A stretch of DNA of 5,675 nt, from the NCBI GenBank assembly GCA_030428025.1, contig JAUIBJ010000271.1, positions 1 through 5,675 of the forward strand, written 5' to 3'. Source of the DNA: Alphaproteobacteria bacterium. Lineage in GTDB: Bacteria; Pseudomonadota; Alphaproteobacteria; Rhodobacterales; Rhodobacteraceae. The notes beneath the pieces were generated by a model. That model saw only the letters and a program-made list of their open reading frames with translations, did no database searches and had not been told where the DNA came from. Made by a program: the position numbers and the translations under genes. Position 1 is the first letter of the stretch, and each line of letters begins with the position of its first letter. Positions 1 through 5,491 of the stretch are shown here, one piece after another.

Positions 1-182
1 TTCGCGAAGAGCCACTGCCGGAGGATCACCCCTACTGGGCCCATCCCCGCGTCACCGTCACCCCGCATATCGCGGCCGAAACCCGGCCCGAGACGGCGGC
101 CCGGGTGATCGCCGAGAACATCCGCCGCAGCGAGGCGGGCGAGCCGCTGCTCTATCTGGTGGACCGCGACCGGGGCTATTGA
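1..182 (+). CDS. D-2-hydroxyacid dehydrogenase (glyoxylate/hydroxypyruvate reductase A type), C-terminal fragment
   Basis: Only the last 59 codons lie in the window, with codons starting at position 3 and a TGA stop at 180-182. The peptide contains REEPLPEDHPYWAHPRV, then VTPHIAAETRPETAA, and ends LLYLVDRDRGY. The pattern 'EPLP-DHP-W-HPRV-TPHIAA' is characteristic of the C-terminal catalytic region of NAD(P)H-dependent 2-hydroxyacid dehydrogenases. The histidine of TPHIAA is the family's catalytic acid. The tail ending in VDR-GY is typical of the GhrA subgroup, which reduces glyoxylate to glycolate and hydroxypyruvate to glycerate in the cytoplasm. The Rossmann NAD-binding core and the other catalytic residues lie upstream of the window, so substrate preference cannot be judged. 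The reading frame is intact and stops at the usual place for the family. The next gene is on the opposite strand and converges on this one. Confidence 0.88.
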   Translation, partial: REEPLPEDHPYWAHPRVTVTPHIAAETRPETAARVIAENIRRSEAGEPLLYLVDRDRGY

Positions 183-188
183 CCCAGA

Positions 189-219
189 GGCGCGCCTTTT
201 GGCGCACCGGGCCCGTTTT
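189..219 (+). terminator. Probable intrinsic terminator of the dehydrogenase gene
   Basis: Seven bases after the stop codon there is a GC-rich stem. Positions 189-196 (GGCGCGCC) pair with 201-208 (GGCGCACC) across a TTTT loop, giving 8 bp with one C-A mismatch. A short T-run (216-219) follows after an intervening GGGCCC palindrome. The stem is strong and well placed. The T-tract is short and not directly adjacent to the stem, so this is a plausible rather than a textbook intrinsic terminator. Confidence 0.45.
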
Positions 220-295
220 CCTTCAGGCCACGCAGGGTGAGGCCCGTCGCGGAATCCGTCCGGGGGACGGTTTCAGGGCCGAGCGGGCGGAGACC

Positions 296-324
296 TTGGG
301 GGCGCTGCCCCCAAACCCCCGGGG
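296..324. repeat. GC-rich palindromic intergenic element
   Basis: This lies between the convergent dehydrogenase and NTF2-like genes. Positions 296-303 (TTGGGGGC) and 307-314 (GCCCCCAA) form a perfect 8-bp stem with a 3-base GCT loop. A second palindrome, CCCCGGGG, follows at 317-324. From memory, similar G-run/C-run elements, often followed by a tail like the GACCAGAAAGAAG seen at 333-345, recur between genes in Rhodobacteraceae. That is recollection and was not checked here. No T-tract follows on either strand, so it may act as a bidirectional transcript-end hairpin without being a canonical terminator. The rest of the gap (183-363) shows no credible gene. Confidence 0.5.
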
Positions 325-363
325 TATCTCCGACCAGAAAGAAGCAGGGCCGGTCGAACGGTG

Positions 364-1041
364 TCAGTCGCCGGCGATGAAAGTCACCATCTTCCAGTCT
401 CCGCCGCGCTTCTCGAAAATCGCCCGGTAATCGACCAGCGCCCGAAGGTAGTCGCGGTGAACAAAGCCCTTCGTGCCGTCGCCACGCTCGATTTCCACGT
501 AAGACGTGCCGCTCACCCAGTTGAGCAACCGCACGACCTCGTGGTCGAGCCAGCCCAGCGCCGTACCGAACCGGATCGGCCGGTCGCGCATGGCAACGCC
601 GGTTCCGGTGACGAACATCACCTCGAACGGATCCATGTCACCGGGCGGCTGGTAGGACCAGGTATAGGGCGCGGCGAAACGGCCGTCCCCATCGAACACG
701 CCGCCCATGCGCAGCACGGTTTCCAGATCGGCCCAGTTGCGTTCGCGCATCGCCGGCGCCTCGAAGCGGCGGTTTTCGGGAAAGCTCTCGGGGCTGACAG
801 TCAGGAATTCCCGCAGCGCCGCGTGCCCCGAAACGCCGCCGAAGCTGAGGCGGATGTCGTCGGACGCCATAGACAGGATCGCCTCGATGTCGCGGGCAAC
901 CACCGCTTCGAGCAGCCGGTCGCGATAGGCCGCGAAGTTCTCGTCTGCTTCCGCCTCGTCCACCGGCGGCACGGTCATGACCTGCGCGACCAGGGGCAGC
1001 GGCAGGCAGAGCGTGAGAAGCGTGAAGAATATCCGTAACAT
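364..1041 (-). CDS. Small exported NTF2-like / SH3-like domain protein
   Basis: A 225-residue protein starting at ATG 1041 and ending at TGA 364-366. Residues 1-19 (MLRIFFTLLTLCLPLPLVA) look like a Sec signal peptide, with cleavage likely after A19 or Q20, so the product is probably periplasmic. Residues 35-80 (helical FAAYRDRLLEAVVARDIEAILSMA, then DDIRLSFGG) resemble the start of an NTF2/SnoaL-like alpha+beta fold. Residues about 160-202 (WLDHEVVRLLNWVSGTSY, then GTKGFVHRDYLR) resemble a bacterial SH3-like strand pattern. The ending VDYRAIFEKRGGDWKMVTF-IAGD matches the last strands of the NTF2-like fold. The frame stays open upstream to a TTG at 1137, but that extension would place charged, non-hydrophobic sequence before the signal peptide and would cover the promoter-like element, so ATG 1041 is preferred. 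No clear ribosome-binding site precedes it. The molecular function is unknown, and the domain calls come from sequence pattern only. Confidence 0.8.
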   Translation of the reverse strand: MLRIFFTLLTLCLPLPLVAQVMTVPPVDEAEADENFAAYRDRLLEAVVARDIEAILSMASDDIRLSFGGVSGHAALREFLTVSPESFPENRRFEAPAMRERNWADLETVLRMGGVFDGDGRFAAPYTWSYQPPGDMDPFEVMFVTGTGVAMRDRPIRFGTALGWLDHEVVRLLNWVSGTSYVEIERGDGTKGFVHRDYLRALVDYRAIFEKRGGDWKMVTFIAGD

Positions 1042-1047
1042 GAGAGC

Positions 1048-1076
1048 GTTATCCCTGCCTGTTCCGGCCCGGTCAA
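1048..1076 (-). promoter_or_regulatory. Sigma-70-like promoter, possibly giving a leaderless mRNA
   Basis: On the minus strand, TTGACC (1076-1071) is separated by exactly 17 bases from GATAAC (1053-1048). These match the TTGACA/TATAAT consensus at 5 of 6 and 4 of 6 positions. Only six bases (GCTCTC) lie between the -10 hexamer and the ATG at 1041 of the exported NTF2-like gene. Transcription would therefore begin on or next to the start codon. The lack of a Shine-Dalgarno sequence there agrees with this. The element lies within the 109-bp gap behind the SseB-family gene, so the exported protein is probably transcribed on its own. Confidence 0.45.
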
Positions 1077-1150
1077 TCGGCAATCCAACCGGTATCGGCT
1101 TTGGCCCGAAGCTGGTCGAGGCCGAAAGGGCGTGCAATACGCGGAAGGCC

Positions 1151-1942
1151 TTATCTCAACCGCGGTGGGGTGTCCGGGTCCATCCCCGGCGCAGCGCCGG
1201 CCGAATTCGGCAGGGTCTCGGGCTGCGGCAGGTCGAATCTCAGTCCTACCCGGGCGAGCCGGGCCGAGATGGGGTCTTCGCCGGCGAAGAAGGCCACGTC
1301 GAGCGCCGCCGCCTCAATCCCGGACAGCTGCAACAGGTCCGACACCGCCCGCGCCAGCGCCGCTTCGGCCCCCGGCATCGCGTCGACCACCCCCAGAATG
1401 TGCCCTCTTTCGCCGGATTCGTAGGTGACACCGGCCAGATAAGCCGATGAGGCCAGTCCTGCCGCGCTGGCCAGCCGCGCGTCGAGCGCCGTCAGAAGCC
1501 CCTCGGGCAGGCCGCGTGGCGGGTGCAGTTCGCGCAGCCGGGCCTGCGCCTCTGCAGGCTCGGGTTCCAGAACCCCGGCAAGCCAGGCCACCGCCGGCGA
1601 CGGCAGGAGCATGGCCGAGGGCGCCACGTCGAGGTTTAGCCCCATCCCGAGCCCTTCCGCGGCCAGCATTTCCGCCACGCCCCGTCCTGACAGCGCCGCA
1701 TAGGGCGCCTCGCGGCCGGCGAAGCGCGCCAGCCGTTCCTCCCGGTCGAAAACGAGCACATAGTTCTGTCCCTCGACCGCGAAGGACCGCGGCGAGACGG
1801 TTGCCCCCGCCGCTTCCTCCTCCAGCAGCAGGAAAAGCTCCGACGCCGCGAGCCGCTCGTAAAAGCGCAGCCGCGCCGCTACGTCCTCCGGCACAGCCTC
1901 CATCGCCGCATGGGCCGCGTCGAGCCTGGTCGTCTCAGTCAT
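1151..1942 (-). CDS. SseB-family protein
   Basis: A 263-residue cytoplasmic protein, ATG 1942 to TAA 1151-1153. The N-terminal half (about residues 20-125) carries an SseB-like domain: a helix with RLRFYERLAASELFLLLEE, then FAVEGQNYVLVFDREERLARF, PYAALSGRGVAEML and GLGMGLNLDVAPSAMLLP. Residues about 145-245 (LDARLASAAGLASSAYLAGV, then GHILGVVDAMPGAEAALARAV) resemble the SseB C-terminal domain. A proline-rich tail of about 20 residues follows. The family is named after a Salmonella-linked protein of uncertain role (not the type III translocon subunit of the same name). In alphaproteobacteria its function is unknown. The start is supported by a strong AGGAGGT five bases upstream, inside the preceding UDG gene, with which it overlaps by 8 bp. 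It is the last gene of the pncA-UDG-SseB operon. Confidence 0.85.
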   Translation of the reverse strand: MTETTRLDAAHAAMEAVPEDVAARLRFYERLAASELFLLLEEEAAGATVSPRSFAVEGQNYVLVFDREERLARFAGREAPYAALSGRGVAEMLAAEGLGMGLNLDVAPSAMLLPSPAVAWLAGVLEPEPAEAQARLRELHPPRGLPEGLLTALDARLASAAGLASSAYLAGVTYESGERGHILGVVDAMPGAEAALARAVSDLLQLSGIEAAALDVAFFAGEDPISARLARVGLRFDLPQPETLPNSAGAAPGMDPDTPPRLR

Positions 1943-2531
1943 GCAAGACCTCCTGTACCCGCGCCCGCAGCACCGGCAGAAGCTCGGCCTCGAACCACGT
2001 GTTCTTCTTCAGCCAGCCGGTGTTGCGCCACGAGGGATGCGGCAGGGCGAAGGTCTCGGGCGCGTGCGCCCGCCAATTCCGCACCGTTTCGGTCACGCCA
2101 GTCTTCGTCCCCAGATGATAGCGGTGGGCATAGCCGCCCACCAGCACCCGCAAGCGCACTGTATTCAGTTCGGCCATCACCAGGTCGTGCCACGTCTGCC
2201 CACAGATCTTCGGCGGCGGCAGGTCCGAGCCCTTGGCGTCGTAGCCCGGAAAGCAGAAAGCCATCGGCACCACCGCGACGCGGGACAGGTCATAGAATTC
2301 CTCGCGCGAAAGCCCCAGCCAGGCGCGTAGCCGGTCGCCCGAGGGGTCGTCGAAGGGCTTGCCGGACTTGTGCACCCGCATCCCGGGCGCCTGCCCCGCG
2401 ATCAGAATTCGCGCACCCGGTCGGAACCACACCACCGGCCTTGGGGCATGGGCGGTTTCGGTTTCGGCGAACCGCGCGGCGCAAAGCCGGCAAGCGGCGA
2501 TCTCGCGTGCGAGCCCTTTGACGTCAGACAA
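1935..2531 (-). CDS. Uracil-DNA glycosylase family protein, Fe-S (family 4/5-like) type
   Basis: A 198-residue protein in the uracil-DNA glycosylase superfamily, whose members remove uracil or related damaged bases from DNA in base-excision repair. Motif 1 is GQAPG at residues 46-50, followed by SGKPFDDPSGDRLRAWLG (56-73), which resembles the GxAPG...TGxPFxxDxSG region of families 4 and 5. Motif 2 is PHPSWRN at 164-170, where better-known relatives have HPSP. Four cysteines, C14 and C17 (CRLC), C93 and C110, are spaced like the [4Fe-4S] ligands of families 4/5 (CX2C, then C-X16-C). The start is a TTG at 2531. It overlaps the pncA stop by 8 bp (TTGTCTGA) and has only a weak GGCGGG site upstream. 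No in-frame ATG fits better, and the N-terminus puts the CxxC at the expected place. The exact family and base specificity are uncertain. It sits in the middle of the operon, coupled to both neighbours. Confidence 0.87.
   Translation of the reverse strand: MSDVKGLAREIAACRLCAARFAETETAHAPRPVVWFRPGARILIAGQAPGMRVHKSGKPFDDPSGDRLRAWLGLSREEFYDLSRVAVVPMAFCFPGYDAKGSDLPPPKICGQTWHDLVMAELNTVRLRVLVGGYAHRYHLGTKTGVTETVRNWRAHAPETFALPHPSWRNTGWLKKNTWFEAELLPVLRARVQEVLHD
1948..1954 (-). promoter_or_regulatory. Strong Shine-Dalgarno for the SseB-family gene, within the UDG coding region
   Basis: The minus-strand sequence AGGAGGT ends five bases before the ATG at 1942. It is a near-perfect anti-16S match, lies in the last codons of the upstream UDG-family gene, and fixes the start. 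It contrasts with the TTG start and weak GGCGGG site of the UDG gene, which suggests that SseB protein is made more efficiently than the glycosylase from the same mRNA. Confidence 0.75.
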
Positions 2532-3120
2532 TCTGCACGCCCGCCTGCGCCATTCTCTCTAGCGCGGCACCGAGCGAGCCGTCGAGGTCGATCCCCCGGC
2601 ACAGGTCCTGCCGTACGGTCACGTCATAGCCAAGTCTGGCAGCGTCGACCGCCGAGAATCCGACGCAGAAATCAGTGGCGAGTCCCACGAGCGTGAGCGT
2701 GCCCAGCCCCCGCAGTTGCAGATAGCCATGCAGGCCGGTGGGGGTTTCCTGGTCGTTCTCGAAAAAGGCCGAATAGCTGTCGATCGCCGGATCGTGCCCC
2801 TTACGCAGCACCAGATCGGCCGAATCGGTGGCAAGCCGGTCGTGAAAGGCGGCACCGTGGCTGCCTTGCACACAGTGGTCGGGCCAGAGCACCTGAGGGC
2901 CATAGGGCATTTCGACGGTGTCGAAGGGCGCCTTGCCCTCATGGCTGGAAGCGAAGGAGGAATGGCCCGCCGGATGCCAGTCCTGCGTAAGGATCACGGC
3001 ATCGAAATCGCGCATGATGGCGTTGATACCGGGCACGATCGCGTCGCCGTCGGGCACGGCCAGCGCGCCGCCGGGGCAGAAATCGTTTTGCACGTCGATC
3101 ACGATAAGCGCGTGGGTCAT
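2524..3120 (-). CDS. pncA: Nicotinamidase
   Basis: A 198-residue cytoplasmic enzyme of the isochorismatase-like hydrolase fold. It hydrolyses nicotinamide to nicotinate plus ammonia, feeding the Preiss-Handler route of NAD salvage. The catalytic triad is visible as D9 (in ALIVIDVQNDF), K107 (VLRKGHDP) and C152 (ATDFCVGFSA). Metal-site residues D47, H49 and H82 occur in TQDWHPAGH and LWPDHCVQGS, with H53 also nearby. The GLATDFCV segment includes the cis-peptide region before the nucleophile. The length is normal for bacterial PncA. The frame stays open upstream to 3243, but ATG 3120 starts the conserved first strand and has AAGGGA six bases before it. It is the first gene of a minus-strand operon. 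The usual salvage partner pncB is not in this window. The gene also accepts pyrazinamide in other species. Confidence 0.95.
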   Translation of the reverse strand: MTHALIVIDVQNDFCPGGALAVPDGDAIVPGINAIMRDFDAVILTQDWHPAGHSSFASSHEGKAPFDTVEMPYGPQVLWPDHCVQGSHGAAFHDRLATDSADLVLRKGHDPAIDSYSAFFENDQETPTGLHGYLQLRGLGTLTLVGLATDFCVGFSAVDAARLGYDVTVRQDLCRGIDLDGSLGAALERMAQAGVQIV

Positions 3121-3126
3121 GGGCGG

Positions 3127-3132
3127 TCCCTT
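3127..3132 (-). promoter_or_regulatory. Ribosome-binding site deciding the pncA start
   Basis: Minus-strand AAGGGA lies six bases before ATG 3120. It supports that start over the in-frame upstream extension, which would run into the divergent trhO start. Confidence 0.6.
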
Positions 3133-3145
3133 CAACACTCTGAAA

Positions 3146-3174
3146 GAGGTAGGCGGACCCTTGCGCCCCGTCAA
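3146..3174 (-). promoter_or_regulatory. Candidate promoter of the pncA-UDG-SseB operon
   Basis: Within the 112-bp divergent intergenic region (3121-3232), minus-strand TTGACG (3174-3169) matches the -35 consensus at 5 of 6 positions. It is followed after 17 bases by TACCTC (3151-3146), a poor -10 match. The position gives a short leader of about 20 bases containing the ribosome-binding site. The weak -10 limits confidence. I found no convincing plus-strand promoter for trhO. A small CCCC-N6-GGGG hairpin at 3191-3204 lies just upstream of the trhO ribosome-binding site. No riboswitch-like structure is evident. Confidence 0.3.
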
Positions 3175-3232
3175 CGGCGCGGCAATGCGGCCCCTTGTCC
3201 GGGGCGTGGCTTTTCGCGTAGAGGACCGGGCC

Positions 3233-4147
3233 ATGTACACCATCGCCGCGCTCTATCACTTCACACGCTTCGATGACCCCGCCGCCATCCAGGGGCCGCT
3301 GCTGGCTCTGTGCGAACGCGAGAGGATCTCGGGTTCCCTCCTGCTGGCGCGCGAAGGCATCAACGGCACCATCGCCGGGCCGCGGGCGGGCGTCGACGCG
3401 GTGCTGGCCCATATCCGCGCGCTGCCCGGCTGCGTGAATCTGGACTGGAAGGAAAGCGCCAGCGAAACCCAGCCCTTCCGCCGTCTGAAGGTACGGCTGA
3501 AGAAGGAAATCGTCACCATGGGCCAGCCCGATGTCGATCCGCGGGCCCGCGTCGGCCACTATGTCGAACCGCAGGACTGGAACGAGCTGATCCGGTCTCC
3601 GGATGTGGCAGTGATCGACACGCGCAACGCCTACGAGGTGGCGATCGGAAGCTTCGAGGGGGCGGTGGACCCAAAGACCGAAAGCTTCCGCGACTTCCCC
3701 GCCTGGTGGGAGGCCAACAAGGACAGGTTTCACAACAAGCGGATCGCCATGTTCTGCACCGGCGGCATCCGTTGCGAGAAATCCACCAATTACCTTCTGG
3801 GACAAGGGGTGGAAGAGGTCTATCACCTCAAGGGCGGCATCCTGAAATATCTCGAGGAGGTGCCGGAGGAAAAGAGCGCCTGGCAGGGAGAATGCTTTGT
3901 CTTCGACGGGCGGGTCTCCGTGGGCCACGGGCTGCGCGAAGGCCCGCACGAGCTTTGCTTCGCCTGCCGCCGCCCGATCCTGCCAGAGGACAAGACACGG
4001 TGGGAGTACGAGCATGGCGTTTCGTGCCACCAGTGCTTTTCAGAGACGTCCGCAGCCGACAAGGCCCGCTTTCGCGAGAGGCAAAAACAAATGGCGCTTG
4101 CGGAGGCGCGGGGCGAAAAACATATCCGCATCGTGCATGAGGACTGA
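3233..4147 (+). CDS. trhO: tRNA uridine 5-hydroxylase, rhodanese family (TrhO/YceA)
   Basis: A 304-residue protein of the oxygen-dependent tRNA uridine hydroxylase family. TrhO installs 5-hydroxyuridine at wobble position 34 of certain tRNAs in the cytoplasm. The N-terminal domain (about residues 1-95) contains YHFTRFDD, then GSLLLAREGINGTIAG and FRRLKVRLKKEIVTMG. The rhodanese domain spans about 105-215, with VIDTRNAYEVAIGSFEGA and the loop FCTGGIRCEKS. C175 is the expected persulfide-forming catalytic cysteine and C181 is the second conserved cysteine. The C-terminal domain (about 220-304) has two CxxC pairs, C242/C245 (CFAC) and C265/C268 (CHQC), which suggest a structural zinc site. The length is slightly short of the E. 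coli protein, mainly at the tail. ATG 3233 has AGAGGA seven bases upstream and begins the conserved strand. The frame is open further upstream into pncA, but that part is not homologous. It is divergent from pncA. Confidence 0.95.
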   Translation: MYTIAALYHFTRFDDPAAIQGPLLALCERERISGSLLLAREGINGTIAGPRAGVDAVLAHIRALPGCVNLDWKESASETQPFRRLKVRLKKEIVTMGQPDVDPRARVGHYVEPQDWNELIRSPDVAVIDTRNAYEVAIGSFEGAVDPKTESFRDFPAWWEANKDRFHNKRIAMFCTGGIRCEKSTNYLLGQGVEEVYHLKGGILKYLEEVPEEKSAWQGECFVFDGRVSVGHGLREGPHELCFACRRPILPEDKTRWEYEHGVSCHQCFSETSAADKARFRERQKQMALAEARGEKHIRIVHED

Positions 4148-4157
4148 CGCGCGAGAC

Positions 4158-4184
4158 GCCGCCCCAAAGGGCTGATGGGCGGGC
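4158..4184. terminator. Possible shared hairpin in the convergent trhO / MFS gap
   Basis: The 37-bp gap contains GCCGCCC (4158-4164), which can pair with GGGCGGGC (4177-4184) with one bulged G. A smaller alternative is GCCC (4161-4164) with GGGC (4169-4172) around a CAAA loop. It is placed where both convergent transcripts end and could serve either. No U-tract is present on either strand, so the termination role is inferred from position only. Confidence 0.25.
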
Positions 4185-5405
4185 TCAGGCCGGCACCGCA
4201 GCCGGCCGGCGGGGCCGCGTGCGCAGAAGGATCAGCACCATGATTCCGATATTGAGGAAATTCCAGAGGATCCCGTTGACGAAGGCCATCTGGTAGTTGC
4301 CGGTCACGTCATAGATCCAGCCCGACATCCAGCCGCCCAGCGCCATGCCCAGGATCGTGGACATCATCACGAACCCGACCCGCTTGCCCGCCTCTTGGCT
4401 TGGCATGTATTCGCGCACGACCAGCGCATAGCTGGGCACAATCCCGCCCTGCGAGAGGCCGAAGACCAGGCTTACAACGTAAAGCGATACCAGCCCCCCG
4501 GCGGGCAGGTATAACAGCAAGGCAAGCGCCTGCAGGCCGGAACTGATCAGGATCGTCGCCACGCCACCCAGACGATCGGCCAACAGGCCAAAGACGATCC
4601 GGCTGGCCGCGCCGGCAATCAGCATCACAGCGAGGATCTGACCGCCGATTGCCGCGCCGAAGCCCAGATCGGTACAGAGCGCCACCATATGGACCTGCGG
4701 CATTGCCATGGCCACGCAGCACGCCACCCCGGCGAGGCCGAGCAGGATCATGATGGCAAAGGGCGACAGGCCCGCCCGTTTGGCGCGGGCACTGGCGATC
4801 GTGTCCGCATGCGCCATGTCTTCCATCGTCACCCTGCGGCGCAGCAGCAGCGCGAGCGGCACGTTCAGGGCCACGATAATGACCGCGAGCACGACATAGA
4901 CCGCCCGCCATCCCGCTTCTTCCAGGACGCCCGCCAGAAGCAGCGGCCAGACCGCCCCCGCGAGGTAGTTCCCACTCGACACGATCGCTACGGCGATACC
5001 CCTGCGCCCGAGGAACCATTGAGAGACATCCGCCACCAGCGGCCCGAAACCCGAGGCCGTCCCGAATCCGATCACCACCTGCAGCCCCACCAACACCCAG
5101 ACGGTGGGGCTTAGCGACGCAAGGGCCGTGGCCGCCCCCATCACCAGGGAGGCCCCGACCAGAGTGCGCATGGCCCCGTAGCGGTCGATCACCCGGCCCA
5201 GAACCACGTTGCCGATGGCAAACCCGATCATCGTGGCGGTATAGGGGATCGAGATCGTCGCCCGGTCGACTCCGAACTCGGCCTGCATGGCCGGCATCAC
5301 CACGATGATCGCCCAGATCCCCACATTGCCAACAGAGGCAAACAGCAGGGATATCACCATGCGGCGCCAGGAATACCGGCTGTCGAGATCGCTGACCCGT
5401 GTCAT
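4185..5405 (-). CDS. Major facilitator superfamily transporter, MCT/OFA-like, 12 TM
   Basis: A 406-residue inner-membrane secondary transporter. Hydrophobic segments fit 12 helices in two six-helix halves. They are split by a polar cytoplasmic loop of about residues 189-212 (RRRVTMEDMAHADT, then ASARAKRAG). The MFS motif A between TM2 and TM3 is GRVIDRYG (70-77), and its internal repeat in the second half is GLLADRLG (273-280). GWRAVYVVLAV in TM6 and the long glycine-rich TM4/TM5 region recall the monocarboxylate/oxalate-formate branch, so a small organic anion is a reasonable but unproven substrate. ATG 5405 is the first start in frame. It has no recognisable ribosome-binding site. An in-frame ATG at 5357 (M17) would drop only the short cytoplasmic N-tail and also lacks one. 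It converges on trhO and is transcribed separately from pncA. No neighbouring gene indicates its substrate. Confidence 0.9.
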   Translation of the reverse strand: MTRVSDLDSRYSWRRMVISLLFASVGNVGIWAIIVVMPAMQAEFGVDRATISIPYTATMIGFAIGNVVLGRVIDRYGAMRTLVGASLVMGAATALASLSPTVWVLVGLQVVIGFGTASGFGPLVADVSQWFLGRRGIAVAIVSSGNYLAGAVWPLLLAGVLEEAGWRAVYVVLAVIIVALNVPLALLLRRRVTMEDMAHADTIASARAKRAGLSPFAIMILLGLAGVACCVAMAMPQVHMVALCTDLGFGAAIGGQILAVMLIAGAASRIVFGLLADRLGGVATILISSGLQALALLLYLPAGGLVSLYVVSLVFGLSQGGIVPSYALVVREYMPSQEAGKRVGFVMMSTILGMALGGWMSGWIYDVTGNYQMAFVNGILWNFLNIGIMVLILLRTRPRRPAAVPA

Positions 5406-5463
5406 GGCCGCGACGTTAGTGCGGCGCCTGAGGACATGCCAGCGGTAATAGCAGGGCGCCGTA

Positions 5464-5483
5464 GGGTGCGCTTCAGCGCACCT
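5464..5483. repeat. Perfect intergenic hairpin, probable dispersed palindrome / transcript end
   Basis: GGTGCGC (5465-5471) and GCGCACC (5476-5482) form a perfect 7-bp stem with a TTCA loop, extended by a G-T wobble at 5464/5483. It lies nine bases past the stop of the minus-strand gene at 5492, in the 86-bp gap before the MFS gene, so it may end or stabilise that transcript. No T-tract follows on the minus strand. The GTAGGGTGCGC flank resembles short palindromes I recall as being scattered through proteobacterial genomes, but copy number cannot be judged from this window. The rest of the gap shows no gene and no convincing promoter. Confidence 0.5.
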
Positions 5484-5491
5484 CCCCTGCC

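Noticed and set aside
361..1038. Plus-strand open frame of 225 codons opposite the exported NTF2-like gene
   Set aside because: It is histidine- and arginine-rich with no domain. The minus strand carries a signal peptide and a plausible fold.
1042..1137. TTG-initiated N-terminal extension of the exported protein
   Set aside because: It would bury the signal peptide behind 32 polar residues, has no ribosome-binding site, and overlaps the promoter-like element.
1447..2118. Plus-strand open frame rich in proline, arginine and alanine
   Set aside because: Its composition is typical of an antisense shadow in high-GC DNA. It spans the SseB/UDG junction on the other strand, where both real genes are well supported.
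3195..3224. TTGTCC-N18-TAGAGG as a trhO promoter
   Set aside because: Both hexamers are poor matches and the -10 would overlap the trhO ribosome-binding site.
2918..3232. Upstream in-frame extension of trhO
   Set aside because: It runs through the antisense of pncA. The conserved N-terminus and ribosome-binding site both support ATG 3233.
2939..4030. Long minus-strand open frame (363 codons) antisense to trhO
   Set aside because: It lies wholly opposite trhO and the start of pncA, shows no recognisable domain, and mirrors the GC-rich codon pattern of the true plus-strand gene.
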